A stretch of DNA of 64,000 nt from Anaerolineae bacterium (GCA_023382675.1 JAHDWN010000008.1:1-64000); one strand, 5' to 3'; positions 18,537-28,629 are shown, counted from the stretch's first letter. Notes: a model not told the origin generated them from the letters alone. Made by a program: numbers and translations.

Positions 18537-19328
18537 ATGGAGTTTGCGCGCGCGAACGGTATCACTCTGCATTTCAGGCAGGACGGCGCGGGGGATGGAA
18601 TGCCGCTGGTATTCCTGCATTCGTTGGGCTGCGATCTGCGCATCTGGGATGGCGTAGCGGCTCGGCTTACGCCGCACTATCGGATCGTGCGCATCGACAG
18701 CCGTGGGCATGGCTTGTCCGATTGTCCTCGTGCGCCGTACACAGTGGAGGATTTCGCCGAAGATGTGAACGCACTGCTGGATCGACTTAGCACCGAGCGC
18801 GTAGTATTGATTGGCATCTCTATTGGTGGGCAGGCGGCGATGCAAACCGCGCTGATGTTTCCAGAGCGCGTGGGAGCACTCGTCTTGTGCGACACGGCAG
18901 CGAAAATCGCGACGGCGGAGTACTGGGACGAGCGCATCAGCAATCTGCGCATGCGCGGCATGGCAGCGATGGCTGAGACGATCATGAGTCGCTGGTTCGC
19001 ACCCTCGTTTGCGGAGCGGCATCCGGCAGCGGTGCGCGGCTACTACAACCTGCTGACGCGAACGCCGCTGGAAGGCTACATCGGATCCTGTGCGGCTCTG
19101 GGCAGTGCGGATCTGGGTGCAGCCGTCGGTGAGATAGCCGTGCCAACGCTAGTTTTGTGCGGCGCAGAGGATGCAGCCACGCCACCGGATCTCGGGCGTG
19201 AACTAGCGAACAGCCTGCCGAACGCACACTTCGACACGATCGCGGACGCGGGGCATACGATCTGCGTTGAGCAGCCAGAAGCGACGGCAGCGGCGATTGC
19301 AGAGTTCATGAAGGCACAGACCTTATGA
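18537..19328 (+). CDS. pcaD: 3-oxoadipate enol-lactonase
   Basis: An alpha/beta hydrolase of 263 residues that hydrolyses 3-oxoadipate enol-lactone to 3-oxoadipate. Nucleophile Ser is in GISIGGQAA (about residue 97), the oxyanion region in FLHSLGCDLRIWD, the acid in LCGAEDAATPP and the His in DAGHTICVEQP. Start ATG 18537 has GAGGTGA upstream. It is second in the operon, and its stop overlaps a downstream ATG (ATGA at 19325), which bears on where pcaC begins. Alpha/beta hydrolases are hard to tell apart by motif, but the operon context makes PcaD likely. Confidence 0.9.
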   Translation: MEFARANGITLHFRQDGAGDGMPLVFLHSLGCDLRIWDGVAARLTPHYRIVRIDSRGHGLSDCPRAPYTVEDFAEDVNALLDRLSTERVVLIGISIGGQAAMQTALMFPERVGALVLCDTAAKIATAEYWDERISNLRMRGMAAMAETIMSRWFAPSFAERHPAAVRGYYNLLTRTPLEGYIGSCAALGSADLGAAVGEIAVPTLVLCGAEDAATPPDLGRELANSLPNAHFDTIADAGHTICVEQPEATAAAIAEFMKAQTL

Positions 19329-19350
19329 CGGAGACAGGTACGAGACGGGG

Positions 19351-19722
19351 ATGCGGGTGCGGCGCGAAGTATTGGGCGATGCGCATGTCGATCGCGCCGA
19401 ATCCAACAAGACGGCGTTTGACACTGACTTCCAACGGTTGATCACAGAGATGGCCTGGGGCAGTGTCTGGTCGCGACCAGGGCTGGATCGTGCCACCCGT
19501 CACCTGTTGACCATCGCGATTCTGGCAGCGCTGGGCAAAGAACGCGAACTAGCGATGCACATCCGCGCCACGCAGAATACCGGCGTAACACCCGATCAGA
19601 TCAAGGAAGCCTTGCACCAGGTCGCGCTCTACGCCGGAATTCCCGCCGCCAATTCGGCTTTTGACGTAACAAAAAGGACTTTTGCGCAAATGGCGAGTGA
19701 TGTTCACGAGGAGACGGACTGA
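19351..19722 (+). CDS. pcaC: 4-carboxymuconolactone decarboxylase (5' end possibly frameshifted)
   Basis: Small all-helical CMD protein that decarboxylates 4-carboxymuconolactone to 3-oxoadipate enol-lactone. Family text is clear: VRREVLGDAHVDRAE, LDRATRHLLTIAIL and TQNTGVTPDQIKEALHQ with VALYAGIPAA. The first usable ATG is 19351, but homologues carry about nine further residues (an RYETGM-like stretch). That text is present just upstream (DRYETG, 19333-19350) without a start codon. An ATG overlapping the pcaD stop (19325) would supply it if one base were restored around 19331, so the 5' end looks frameshifted, by a real or a sequencing deletion. Stop and the next ATG overlap (TGATG at 19720-19724). 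Confidence 0.88.
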   Translation: MRVRREVLGDAHVDRAESNKTAFDTDFQRLITEMAWGSVWSRPGLDRATRHLLTIAILAALGKERELAMHIRATQNTGVTPDQIKEALHQVALYAGIPAANSAFDVTKRTFAQMASDVHEETD

Positions 19723-20444
19723 TGCAGGAGCTACCAAGAGTATTGACATCATTGGACTGGAACGTGCAACCGCCTTACCTGCACGCCCCATACAAATCGA
19801 CCGTGCTGCGCTCACCACAGAAGCCGCTGATCCCGCTGCCGCAGACCCTGTCGGAATTGACCGGTCCGGTCTACGGGCACGAAAACATCCGGCCACTCGA
19901 CAACGACCTGACCAAAAATGCAGTCGTCAACGGTGAACCGGTTGGCGAGCGCATTATCGTCGTCGGGCGAGTGATCGATGAAGACGGCAGACCAGTTCCA
20001 AATGCGTTGATTGAAGTCTGGCAGGCGAATGCGTGCGGACGATATATTCACAAGAATGACCAGCACCCCGCGCCGCTCGACCCGAATTTCACCGGCGCAG
20101 GACGCGTCCTCACGGACGCCAATGGTGAGTATCGATTCACAACGATCAAGCCGGGCGCGTACCCGTGGCGCAATCACGAGAATGCCTGGCGACCGGCGCA
20201 CATCCACTTCTCGATCTTCGGCACAGCATTCATCTCGCGGCTGGTGACACAGATGTTTTTCCCCGGCGATCCGCTGATGCCACTCGACCCAATCTACAAC
20301 GGCATCCCGGATGAGAATGGGCGCAAACGCCTGATCTCGGAATATGCGCATGATATCACCGAGCCGGAATGGGCGCTCGGCTACCGCTTCAATATCGTGC
20401 TCAACGGCAGCCGGATGACCCCGTTCGAGACAAAGGATGCGTAA
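19722..20444 (+). CDS. pcaH: Protocatechuate 3,4-dioxygenase beta subunit
   Basis: Intradiol ring-cleavage subunit holding the Fe(III). About 240 residues. Ligands are visible: Tyr in NACGRYIHKND (about residue 107), Tyr in PGAYPWRNHENAW (about 146) and the His pair in RPAHIHFSIFG (about 160 and 162). The core beta-sandwich text RVIDEDGRPVPNALIEVWQ is typical. It pairs with PcaG encoded next, one base after its stop. It converts protocatechuate to 3-carboxy-cis,cis-muconate. The start is coupled to the pcaC stop. Confidence 0.95.
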   Translation: MQELPRVLTSLDWNVQPPYLHAPYKSTVLRSPQKPLIPLPQTLSELTGPVYGHENIRPLDNDLTKNAVVNGEPVGERIIVVGRVIDEDGRPVPNALIEVWQANACGRYIHKNDQHPAPLDPNFTGAGRVLTDANGEYRFTTIKPGAYPWRNHENAWRPAHIHFSIFGTAFISRLVTQMFFPGDPLMPLDPIYNGIPDENGRKRLISEYAHDITEPEWALGYRFNIVLNGSRMTPFETKDA

Positions 20445-21023
20445 ATGAAACACATGCAAACCCCCAGCCAGACGGTCGGCCCATTCTTTCATTACGGATT
20501 GATGGTTGAGCAGGATCAGAACGTGCTCTATGACGAGATGACGCGTGGCCAGCGCATCCACATCAAAGGGCAGGTGATCGACGGCAAGAGTCAGCCCGTA
20601 ACCGACGCGATGATCGAGATCTGGCAGGCAGACGCGGGCGGACATCACAATCATCCCAGCGATCCGAATCAGGCCCAGGCTGACCCACACTTCAAAGGCT
20701 TTGGCCGCGTGGACACCGTGCATAACGGCCAGTTCCTATTCAGGACGATCAAGCCGGGCCGTGTCGCCTATGATGCGGAGGCGGATCAAGCGCCGCACAT
20801 CAACGTACGTGTGTTCTCGCGCGGGATGCTGATACACGCCTACACTCGGCTCTATTTTTCGGACGAAGAAGAGGCCAACAAAACCGACCCAGTGCTCAAC
20901 CTCGTACCCGCCGACAGGCGCTATACCCTGGTGGCCTCGCGCGAAGATACCGGCGAGCTGCCGACCTATTGTTTTAATGTCGTGCTGCAAGGCGAAATGG
21001 AAACCGTCTTCTTCAACCCATGA
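20445..21023 (+). CDS. pcaG: Protocatechuate 3,4-dioxygenase alpha subunit
   Basis: 192-residue paralogue of PcaH lacking the iron ligands. It starts with the characteristic TPSQTVGPFFHYGL, has DAMIEIWQADAGG and a degenerate active-site stretch (APHINVRVFSRGM). It forms the (alpha-beta) protomer with PcaH and shapes the substrate pocket. It begins directly after the pcaH stop, and its own stop overlaps the pcaB start (ATGA at 21020). Confidence 0.94.
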   Translation: MKHMQTPSQTVGPFFHYGLMVEQDQNVLYDEMTRGQRIHIKGQVIDGKSQPVTDAMIEIWQADAGGHHNHPSDPNQAQADPHFKGFGRVDTVHNGQFLFRTIKPGRVAYDAEADQAPHINVRVFSRGMLIHAYTRLYFSDEEEANKTDPVLNLVPADRRYTLVASREDTGELPTYCFNVVLQGEMETVFFNP

Positions 21024-22366
21024 TAGGCACCATGATCGAACCGACACTCCTGACCCGTACCTTCAGCGACGACACCGTTGCCACACTGTTCTCCGACGCG
21101 GAGTTCATCGCTCAGATGCTGGCGGTCGAAGCAGCGCTGGCGAAAACGCAGGCGGCACTCAGCGTCATCCCGCACGAAGCGGGAGAGCGCATCAATGCGG
21201 CGCTGGCGAACCTCGCGGTTGATATGGACGCACTGCGTGCCGGAGTGGATACCGATGGGGTGCCGACGATTGCGCTTGTCAAACAACTTCGGGCACAGGT
21301 GAGCGGCGAAGCGGCAACATATGTCCACTGGGGCGCGACGACACAGGATGTGATGGATACGGCGCTGGTACTGCAAGTTCGTGCGGCGCTAGCAGAGATC
21401 GATACGCGGCTGCGTTCGGTCATCGGCCATCTGGCGCGGCTGGCGGACACGCATCGTCACAGCCTGATGGCCGGTCGAACGCACTCTCAGCAAGCAGTGC
21501 CGATCACATTTGGGCTCAAGGTCGCGGGCTGGCTTGTGCCGCTATTGCATCACCGTGAGCGACTCGAGCAGATCAAGCCGCGTGCCCTGGTCGTGCAATT
21601 TGGCGGCGCGGCGGGCACGCTGGCGGCTCTGGGTGATGATGGCCTGCGAGTGCAGTCAGCGCTGGCAGCGGAACTCAATCTCGGCGTGCCACTGACGCCA
21701 TGGCATACACAGCGGGACGCGCTGGCCGAGGTCGCGGGCTGGCTGTCATTGGTGACAGGCAGCCTGGCAAAGATGGCGCAGGACATCATCTTGCTGGCGC
21801 AGAGCGAGATCGGCGAGCTGCGCGAGACGGACGACGCAGCGCGCGGCGGGTCGAGCACAATGCCGCAGAAGCACAACCCGGTAATGAGTGAGGCCATCGT
21901 CGCGGCGGCAAAGGTGAATTCGACCCTGGTTGGCGCGATGCACCAGGCGCTGATTCAGGAGCAGGAGCGCGCGACCGGCGGCTGGCAGATCGAATGGCTG
22001 GCCCTGCCGCAGATGTTCGCGCTGACGGCGAGCGCGCTTTCAAGGGCGGCCTATCTGAGCGAGCATCTGGTCGTGGATACGGCACGGATGCGCGCCAGCC
22101 TAGACGCCTCGAACGGCCTGATGATGGCCGAGGCGCTCAACCAGGCGCTCGCACCGCACATGGGAAGAGTCGAGGCGAAGCAGCTTATCCAGGCGGCGTG
22201 CGCGGATGCTGTGAAGCAGGATCGCCATCTGACCGATGTCGTGCGCGAGCGGACAGACGCTGCGGTCGATTGGGCCGCGCTTCGCGACGAATCAACCTAT
22301 CTGGGCACGGCACAGACAATGATTGACCGCGTATTAGATGCAGCAAACAGACAAGGTGAAACATGA
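21020..22366 (+). CDS. pcaB: 3-carboxy-cis,cis-muconate cycloisomerase
   Basis: Fumarase/aspartase superfamily enzyme, 448 residues, that lactonises 3-carboxymuconate to 4-carboxymuconolactone. The family signature [11 protein letters not shown] lies at about residues 278-288, with a conserved [13 protein letters not shown] and [10 protein letters not shown] earlier. ATG 21020 overlaps the pcaG stop; ATG 21032 is an alternative. Its stop overlaps the pcaF start, so the operon is translationally coupled here. Confidence 0.94.
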   Translation: MIGTMIEPTLLTRTFSDDTVATLFSDAEFIAQMLAVEAALAKTQAALSVIPHEAGERINAALANLAVDMDALRAGVDTDGVPTIALVKQLRAQVSGEAATYVHWGATTQDVMDTALVLQVRAALAEIDTRLRSVIGHLARLADTHRHSLMAGRTHSQQAVPITFGLKVAGWLVPLLHHRERLEQIKPRALVVQFGGAAGTLAALGDDGLRVQSALAAELNLGVPLTPWHTQRDALAEVAGWLSLVTGSLAKMAQDIILLAQSEIGELRETDDAARGGSSTMPQKHNPVMSEAIVAAAKVNSTLVGAMHQALIQEQERATGGWQIEWLALPQMFALTASALSRAAYLSEHLVVDTARMRASLDASNGLMMAEALNQALAPHMGRVEAKQLIQAACADAVKQDRHLTDVVRERTDAAVDWAALRDESTYLGTAQTMIDRVLDAANRQGET

Positions 22367-23634
22367 GCGAAGTCGTCGTTGTCAGCGCGGTTCGCACACC
22401 CATCGGGCGCATCCGCGGCGCACTCTCTGACGTGCGCCCGGATGATCTGGCCGCCCTCGTGATCAAAGCAGCGGTACAGCGTGCGGGCATCGACCCGGCG
22501 CTGATCGAAGAGGTCTACATGGGCTGCGCCAATCAAGCGGGCGAAGATAACCGCAATGTGGCACGCATGGGCGCACTGCTGGCCGGGCTGCCGCACCACG
22601 TGGCAGCGGTGACGTTCAATCGCCTGTGCGCCAGCAGCCTCAACGCTGTCAACCAGGCCGCACGTGCGATCAAATGCGGCGAGGGCGACGTGTTCGTCGC
22701 GGGCGGCGTCGAGAGCATGACGCGCGCACCCTACTCGCTGCCTAAGAACCCGGCCGGCTTCGGCCCGTCCGGCAACATCACCGGTTGGGATACGACACTC
22801 GGCTGGCGCTACCCCAACCCGGCCCTGGAAGCGCTGTTTCCGTTAGAGGCAATGGGCGAAACGGCCGAGAATATCTATGCAATGAGCCGCGCCGGGCAGA
22901 TCGCGGGGGGTGAGATCAGCCGCGCGGAGCAGGATCGCTTCGCGTTGCAAAGCCAGCAGCGCGCCGTTGACGCCATCAACAACGGAAGCTTCCAACGCGA
23001 GATCGTGCCCGTCGTCGTTCCGCAGCGTAAAGGCGATCCGGTCTTCGTCGATACCGACGAGCACCCGTTCTACCGCAAGACCGAAACAGGCTATGAAGTT
23101 GCGACCAACCTGGAAAAACTCGGCAAGCTCGCACCCGCCTTCCGTACGGGCGGAACGGTGACAGCGGGCAATTCGAGCGGCCTGAACGATGGCGCGTGCG
23201 CGCTGGTGCTCATGTCGCGCGAGAAAGCGGACGCCCTGGGGATCAAGCCGCTGGCGCGCTGGCTGGCATCGGCAGCGACGGGCGTCGATCCGCGCGTGAT
23301 GGGCCTGGGGCCGGTCGAAGCGACACGCAAGGCGCTGGCACGGGCCGGGCTGACACTGGATCAAATCGACCTGGCGGAACTCAACGAAGCCTTCGCCGTG
23401 CAGTCCATCGCCGTCATGCGCGAGCTTGGCCTGCGTGAAGACATCACCAACGTGAATGGTGGCGCGATTGCACTCGGCCATCCACTCGGCTGCTCCGGTG
23501 CGCGCATCCTGACCACACTGATCCATGCGCTGCACGCGCGCGCTGAGCAAGGCCAGCCGCTGCGCTACGGACTGGCGACACTCTGCGTCGGCGTTGGCCA
23601 GGGCGAAGCGACGATCATCGAACTCATGCGCTAA
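22363..23634 (+). CDS. pcaF: 3-oxoadipyl-CoA thiolase
   Basis: Thiolase of 423 residues that splits 3-oxoadipyl-CoA into succinyl-CoA and acetyl-CoA, the last step of the pathway. Acyl-accepting Cys is in [11 protein letters not shown] (about residue 90), the active-site His in [11 protein letters not shown] (about 374) and the second Cys in CVGVGQGEA (about 408). Start ATG overlaps the pcaB stop. The operon position favours a PcaF role over a general acetyl-CoA acetyltransferase. Confidence 0.92.
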   Translation: MSEVVVVSAVRTPIGRIRGALSDVRPDDLAALVIKAAVQRAGIDPALIEEVYMGCANQAGEDNRNVARMGALLAGLPHHVAAVTFNRLCASSLNAVNQAARAIKCGEGDVFVAGGVESMTRAPYSLPKNPAGFGPSGNITGWDTTLGWRYPNPALEALFPLEAMGETAENIYAMSRAGQIAGGEISRAEQDRFALQSQQRAVDAINNGSFQREIVPVVVPQRKGDPVFVDTDEHPFYRKTETGYEVATNLEKLGKLAPAFRTGGTVTAGNSSGLNDGACALVLMSREKADALGIKPLARWLASAATGVDPRVMGLGPVEATRKALARAGLTLDQIDLAELNEAFAVQSIAVMRELGLREDITNVNGGAIALGHPLGCSGARILTTLIHALHARAEQGQPLRYGLATLCVGVGQGEATIIELMR

Positions 23635-23644
23635 AGGGCAGCAG

Positions 23645-24991
23645 ATGATGAAACACGTTCCCCAGATCACCGCCGAGGCAGCCGCCACGTTGGTCAAGGA
23701 TGGCGACGTCTTGATGGTCGGCGGCTTTGGCATGACCGGCAATCCGGTGCATCTGCTGCACGCGCTCGCCGACACGCAAACGCGCGATCTGGTCTACATC
23801 GCCAACAACGTCGGTGAGCCGGGTCTGGGCGGCGGGCGGCTGCTGCGCAACGGGCAGATCAAGAAAGCCATTGGCTCATTCTTCACCAGCAACCCGGAGG
23901 CGGTCAAGGCGGCACAGTCCGGCTCGATGGCGTTCCAGCTGCTGCCCCAGGGGTCGCTGGCCGAGGCCATCCGCGCCGGCGGCGCGGGCATCGGCGGCTT
24001 CTTTACCCCGGCAGGTGCGGGCACAGTCATCGCCGCGGACAGCGAGACGCGCAGCATCGACGGCCGTCCGCACGTATTCGTCCCGGCGCTGCGCGCGAAC
24101 GTGGCCTTCATCCGCGCCTGGCTCGCAGATACGGCGGGCAACCTCGTCTACCGCATGACGGAACAGAACTTCAACAAAGCCATGGCGACCGCCGCCGATC
24201 TCGTCATCGCCGAGGTCGAGCAGATCGTACCCGTCGGCCAGATCGACCCCAATCAGGTGCATACGCCGGGCAGCTACGTTGATTATCTGGTACAGGCGCG
24301 CACGACGCTGGAAGACCTGGGCACATCCGCTGGGGTCGAGCAGTCACGCAAGAAGGTGGACGCGGCGCGTATGAACATGGCACAGCGGGCACTGGCGGAA
24401 CTCAAACGCGGCGACGTGGTCAACCTCGGCGTCGGCATCCCGACTCTGGTCGCCGATCTGATCAGTGCCGAGCACGGAATCATCCTGCACACCGAGAACG
24501 GGATGCTCGGCGTCGGGCCCGCGCCGGAAGCCGGTGGCGCGCTGGATTACCCCGTCAACGCGGGCAAAGTACCGGTGACGGCTCTGCCCGGCAGCAGCTA
24601 TTTCGACAGTGCGGATTCCTTCGCCATGATCCGCGGCGGCCACATCGACGTGGCGATCATGGGCGGCTTGCAGGTTGACGAGCGGGCGAACCTCGCTAAC
24701 TGGGCCGTGCCGGGCAAGCCGCTGCTCGGCGTCGGCGGCGCGATGGATCTGGCATCCGGCGCGCGGCGCTTAATCATCACCATGACGCACACGAATAACG
24801 ACGGTTCGCCCAAGATCGTGCCTGAATGCGATCTGCCGCTCACAGCGACCGGCGCGGTCGATATGATCATCACTGAGCTGGCGGTCTTCACATTCGAGGA
24901 CCGAACACTCACACTGATCGAACTCATGCCCGGCGCGACACTGGACGAGGTGTGCGCGAAAACGAGCGCTGCGTTTGCCGAGCAGCTTTAG
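23645..24991 (+). CDS. pcaIJ: 3-oxoadipate CoA-transferase, alpha and beta subunits fused
   Basis: ATG 23645 with a GGCAG region upstream, ten bases after the pcaF stop. Residues about 1-225 match the A subunit of class I CoA-transferases ([20 protein letters not shown]), and residues about 240-448 match the B subunit ([18 protein letters not shown]). The covalent-CoA Glu lies in [11 protein letters not shown] (about residue 287). Most bacteria have two genes; here a short linker joins them in one chain, as in mitochondrial SCOT. It activates 3-oxoadipate with succinyl-CoA. It ends the operon; 24992-25243 downstream holds nothing I can assign. Confidence 0.93.
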   Translation: MMKHVPQITAEAAATLVKDGDVLMVGGFGMTGNPVHLLHALADTQTRDLVYIANNVGEPGLGGGRLLRNGQIKKAIGSFFTSNPEAVKAAQSGSMAFQLLPQGSLAEAIRAGGAGIGGFFTPAGAGTVIAADSETRSIDGRPHVFVPALRANVAFIRAWLADTAGNLVYRMTEQNFNKAMATAADLVIAEVEQIVPVGQIDPNQVHTPGSYVDYLVQARTTLEDLGTSAGVEQSRKKVDAARMNMAQRALAELKRGDVVNLGVGIPTLVADLISAEHGIILHTENGMLGVGPAPEAGGALDYPVNAGKVPVTALPGSSYFDSADSFAMIRGGHIDVAIMGGLQVDERANLANWAVPGKPLLGVGGAMDLASGARRLIITMTHTNNDGSPKIVPECDLPLTATGAVDMIITELAVFTFEDRTLTLIELMPGATLDEVCAKTSAAFAEQL

Positions 24992-25243
24992 GCCTAGCCT
25001 GTAGTAGCAGTAAATCTTATCCGCAGTGACTGCTTACCGCTGCTAGCCAGAATATCAAGCGGTTGCTCAAGCAGAAATCCTGCCCTGAACTGCCTGAAAA
25101 CACACCATGGGCTGCCTTCAGACGGCATGTACCCATCTCCAGCGAGGCTAGATCCAGCCATGCGCTGCGACTTTGTCGTCTTCGATCAGGCCTTTTGAAA
25201 CACGCTGGTCTGACCACATAGAGCGTGACTGCTTGCCATCGCA

Positions 25244-26206
25244 CTATTCATCGATTGGTGGCGTTCCATAGGTGTGGAAACTCTTGACTGTTTGTAATCC
25301 CCATGCCTGCCCCTTCTTGCGCTCCTCTTCATTCCATGTACATGTTTTCCAATCAGGGGCAAAGATTAGCCGGGCACCTGCGTTGGCAATTTCAAAGCGA
25401 TTGCCGCCCGGTTCAAAGACGTACAGGAAAAACGTCTGATTAATGGCGTGTTTGTGCGGACCGGTTTCGATCGGAACGTTGTTGTCCAAGCAAATGTCAG
25501 CTGTCTTTAATACGTCTTCGCGACAATCAACGGCAAAAGTCACATGATGAAGGCGACCCGAATGTCCGGTATGGTCGGCAACAATGGCGATTTCATACGA
25601 TTTATTGGTCACGGAAAACCACACTGCCTGAACCCTACCATCGTCAAATACGATCTGTTCGGTAAGCTTGGCACCCAGCACACTAGAAAAGAACTCACGT
25701 TCTTTTGCCGGATCAGCAACCATGATATTGACATGATCCAGACGGCGCAAGTTTGCACCGCGTGCTGGGAACTTCATCGCCTGATTCTTCAGCGCGGGCT
25801 TGAGTTCGTCGGGTGGGGCGTACCAGTCGGTTTCGTAATAAATCTCCATCAAGTGACCGTCGGGGTTGTTAAACTGATACGTTCGCCCATGCCCAAGGTC
25901 ACCATCTGTCCATTGCAGGCCATAACCTGCCGCTTCGATTGCCTGAGCGCGCCGCTCTAGCGCCTGCGGACTGGTCGTGCGCCACCCCATATGTCCGATA
26001 CCAGGCTGGTCGTTTGCCGTGAGTTTGAGCGTGTGGTGTTCGTAGTCATCCCAGCCGCGAAGGTATACCGAGTCTCCGTGCCGGGTTGTTTCCGTTAATC
26101 CCATGATATTGACGAAAAAATCCACGCTTTCATCAAGTTTGGGTGTGTACATTTCAACATGCCCCAGATGGGCAAGATCAAAAATGGGTTCACTCGCTTG
26201 GATCAT
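25244..26206 (-). CDS. Extradiol ring-cleavage dioxygenase, VOC (catechol 2,3-dioxygenase) superfamily
   Basis: 320 residues with two VOC modules (about 13-130 and 155-275), the size of two-domain type I extradiol dioxygenases. Probable Fe(II) ligands are His in DLAHLGHVEMYT-type text or the second-module His in LDHVNIM, His in RLHHVTFAVD and Glu in GNRFEIANAG. Upstream neighbours encode a 4-oxalomesaconate hydratase-like protein and a CHA-type aldolase, so the substrate is probably a dihydroxylated or trihydroxylated benzoate rather than catechol. It is the last gene of the operon, 17 bases after the PIG-L gene. The protocatechuate 4,5-dioxygenases I know are of the unrelated LigAB type. Confidence 0.85.
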   Translation of the reverse strand: MIQASEPIFDLAHLGHVEMYTPKLDESVDFFVNIMGLTETTRHGDSVYLRGWDDYEHHTLKLTANDQPGIGHMGWRTTSPQALERRAQAIEAAGYGLQWTDGDLGHGRTYQFNNPDGHLMEIYYETDWYAPPDELKPALKNQAMKFPARGANLRRLDHVNIMVADPAKEREFFSSVLGAKLTEQIVFDDGRVQAVWFSVTNKSYEIAIVADHTGHSGRLHHVTFAVDCREDVLKTADICLDNNVPIETGPHKHAINQTFFLYVFEPGGNRFEIANAGARLIFAPDWKTCTWNEEERKKGQAWGLQTVKSFHTYGTPPIDE

Positions 26207-26223
26207 TTTGGTTCCTCAATTCA

Positions 26224-26937
26224 CTATAATTCAGAAATAACCAGCGGAACCATACGTTGCAGTGCCTCCGCATATCTAACCTCCTGCCTGCCGGAAATCC
26301 TACGAGCATGATTTCCACGGCGGGATGCTAGTTCCGTATAGTAGTCCTTGAGATAGCTTTGCGCTCCCATGACCGACATGGCCTCAACTTTTTGTTGGAA
26401 GACTGGCGTTATGTCAATGAACGTGTCCGGGTAAAACTCTGATAGTTCGGGCTGATGCGGCTCAAATAGATACCAGTCAGGCGGATTGATGCGTGCAAAT
26501 GCGCTGGCGACACCTGCACCGGAAACCAGCAGCCGCGCCTGCTGCACCGCCTGATAGGCGACTGGATGATCCGGATTAAAAGGATCGACTGCGGTATGGG
26601 TGAGAATGACGTCTGGCACTTCACGTCGCATTACTTCGATCAGTTTGTCCATCGCGCCATCATCCATGCGCAGGGGATAGTCGCCGAGATCAAGGCACTC
26701 GAACCGCGCACCAACGATGGATGCGGCTTGTTCTGCCTGTACATGCCGTATGCGTTTGACATTCTCGATTGTCTGGTCGGATTGCTTCCACAATTCGCCA
26801 GATTCGCCACGTTCTCCGTAGGACAGGGCCAGAACAAGGGCATCGCCGCCGCGCGATGTCGTGACGGCAATTGTCCCAGCAGAACGCCACAGAAAATCGG
26901 CTGAATGCGCGCCAACGACCAAAAGTTTCTTAGACAT
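26224..26937 (-). CDS. galB: PIG-L/LmbE-fold protein, 4-oxalomesaconate hydratase (GalB-like)
   Basis: 237 residues of the LmbE fold. The usual AHPDDE metal motif is replaced by GAHSADFLWR, and SYGERGESGELWK and FEPHQPE follow. From memory, this combination is characteristic of GalB, which hydrates 4-oxalomesaconate to 4-carboxy-4-hydroxy-2-oxoadipate (CHA) in gallate breakdown, rather than of sugar deacetylases. Metal ligands probably include the His of GAHSAD and the His of DPFNPDHPVAYQ. It overlaps the next upstream gene by 8 bases. The aldolase needed for the next step is encoded in the same operon. Confidence 0.8.
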   Translation of the reverse strand: MSKKLLVVGAHSADFLWRSAGTIAVTTSRGGDALVLALSYGERGESGELWKQSDQTIENVKRIRHVQAEQAASIVGARFECLDLGDYPLRMDDGAMDKLIEVMRREVPDVILTHTAVDPFNPDHPVAYQAVQQARLLVSGAGVASAFARINPPDWYLFEPHQPELSEFYPDTFIDITPVFQQKVEAMSVMGAQSYLKDYYTELASRRGNHARRISGRQEVRYAEALQRMVPLVISEL

Positions 26938-27862
26938 ATTTCCCTGCTCCCTCTGCTAGGCGCGCCGGATTCACAACGCAAAGTTGATGCACTTCGTCAT
27001 CGGTAAAACCCCCTTCAAAGGCTTTGTCTGCCATCAAAGCAAGCCCGTCTTCTACAGGGGGGTTCTTCGGCTGACCGAGGTCTGTGCTGAAGAAAGAATT
27101 CTCGATGCCCGTCTCACGAACGTTCTCGAACATCTGCTGCCATGGGTATTTACCACTGTGATAGGTGACGAAACAGCGTTCGAGCATGGCCCCGCGCTCC
27201 GCCAGCAGCCTCTGATCATCGAGGGAGATGTCCTGGGTTGGAAACTCCGGATGAGTAATGACGATGCGCTTCACCCCTTGGGCGACAGCTTCGTCGACCA
27301 CGGCGAATATCTCATCGCGTCCCAGATGTCCGGTGGCGAGAATGAGGTCATTCTTCGCAATGTTCTTGATCACTTCGACCGTGTCGGGCAGCAGCCGCCC
27401 ATCGGCATCTACTACCGAGATTGTTCCCTTAAGCAATCCCTCTTCCTTCAGTTCATTTTGGAGACGTACCCACTGCGGTGGTGGCACACCCGGCGCATAT
27501 TCATGAAGTTGTTTCGCCTCGTTTTCAGCATCGACCGTTGGAAACCAAACAACGCTGATGCCATCGCGTGAAGCCATTTCAACGGCGAGGGCGTTCATGC
27601 CTCCAACTGCCGCATTGAGGGTGATCGACCCCATTGTCTTGACAGCGGGAACAGCTTCGCGCGCAAGGGCAGCCCGCCCGCCCGTCTCAGAGTAATGATG
27701 CTTGATGACGTATCCCCCTAGACCTTGCGCCTCAAAGGCGCGGGCAATCTGGAGATCGCTGCCGATCCGCTTCATGACATCGGGTCCGCTGTGGACATGC
27801 AAGTCAAAACCGCCTTTGACAACGTCGCGTGCCCGTTGCGAGATTGGCAGGCTGTTGCTCAT
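26930..27862 (-). CDS. Amidohydrolase-like protein (DUF6282-type), candidate pyrone/lactone hydrolase
   Basis: 310 residues. It opens with a metal-site motif close to those of amidohydrolases (GGFDLHVHSGPDVMKR). It continues with ATGHLGRDE, VITHPEFPTQ and FSTDLGQPKNP, where His and Asp residues typical of a TIM-barrel hydrolase recur. I recall this type as DUF6282, with no assigned reaction. In LigI pathways an amidohydrolase opens 2-pyrone-4,6-dicarboxylate to 4-oxalomesaconate; the gene lies next to the putative 4-oxalomesaconate hydratase, so I infer the same step. Both ends overlap neighbours (8 and 4 bases), which indicates tight coupling. Confidence 0.7.
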   Translation of the reverse strand: MSNSLPISQRARDVVKGGFDLHVHSGPDVMKRIGSDLQIARAFEAQGLGGYVIKHHYSETGGRAALAREAVPAVKTMGSITLNAAVGGMNALAVEMASRDGISVVWFPTVDAENEAKQLHEYAPGVPPPQWVRLQNELKEEGLLKGTISVVDADGRLLPDTVEVIKNIAKNDLILATGHLGRDEIFAVVDEAVAQGVKRIVITHPEFPTQDISLDDQRLLAERGAMLERCFVTYHSGKYPWQQMFENVRETGIENSFFSTDLGQPKNPPVEDGLALMADKAFEGGFTDDEVHQLCVVNPARLAEGAGKYV

Positions 27863-28629
27863 TCGAATGCTTCCCCTTCCAGTAATTCAGACAAGCGTTG
27901 GCGCGCTGCCAAACTGCAATGCGCTTTAACGTCAATCGAGTCCAGTAGTTCAATAACCGCATCCATCTCGTGAATCCGGCGACGTGCATGTTTGCGGCTA
28001 CCGTTGACAAATCGGTCGATCATCGGCTCGTTCTGCAAGATGGTCAACATCTGCTCACGTGCATAAGCGGTGAGCCCGACCTTTTGGGCAGCTTCGAGCG
28101 TTTCCATGACAACGGCCGCGAGACCTTTATAGAAGATGCTGCGGACGAGTTTGAGCGTGGCAGCATGACCAGCCGGTTCATCGAACACCTTGATCGGCGC
28201 GCCAAACGGTTCGTACACTTCAGCAAATTGGGCAGCGCCCGGACCACTCGCCAATAATGGCGTCCGAATACCCTCCAACGCGATGGGTGCCAGAATGGCA
28301 ACGTCGGTGAAGACAAACTCACCGCCTTCGAACAGCAGCGCAACATTCTGCTTGACCGTCGGCCCGCTGGTGTTCATATCAGCGTAGATTTGCTTCGCTT
28401 TCAAGACTGGCAAGATTTCTCGAGCGACGTCGACCGCGACGGCCGCCAGATTAACGCTCAGAATCAGATCTGCTTGTTTGGCGGCGTCGGGGTTGCTGTC
28501 AGCAAAGTGTAGTCCGTCAGGCAAATTACGCGGGTTCGGATCCCAGCCTGTAACCGTGACACCCTGCGCAAGCAGGTCACGGGCCAGGGTTGACCCCACT
28601 TCGCCGATACCCAGTATCGCGACATGCAT
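27859..28629 (-). CDS. NAD(P)-dependent dehydrogenase, 3-hydroxyacid/6-phosphogluconate dehydrogenase-like with DUF1932-type C-terminus
   Basis: 256 residues. The N-terminal Rossmann fold starts MHVAILGIGEVGSTLARDL and has YADMNTSGPTVK and LASGPGAA. The C-terminal helical half (VRSIFYKGLAAVVMETLEAA) matches the DUF1932-type partner domain. In a protocatechuate 4,5-cleavage route a dehydrogenase must oxidise 4-carboxy-2-hydroxymuconate semialdehyde hemiacetal to 2-pyrone-4,6-dicarboxylate (LigC does this with a different fold). This gene is the only oxidoreductase available in the operon. The role is inference; the family call is firm. Confidence 0.75.
   Translation of the reverse strand: MHVAILGIGEVGSTLARDLLAQGVTVTGWDPNPRNLPDGLHFADSNPDAAKQADLILSVNLAAVAVDVAREILPVLKAKQIYADMNTSGPTVKQNVALLFEGGEFVFTDVAILAPIALEGIRTPLLASGPGAAQFAEVYEPFGAPIKVFDEPAGHAATLKLVRSIFYKGLAAVVMETLEAAQKVGLTAYAREQMLTILQNEPMIDRFVNGSRKHARRRIHEMDAVIELLDSIDVKAHCSLAARQRLSELLEGEAFE

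Noticed and set aside
17904-24262. Several long open frames antisense to the pca operon (up to 372 codons).
   Set aside because: High-GC shadow frames; no family text, no ribosome sites, and the + strand genes are unambiguous.
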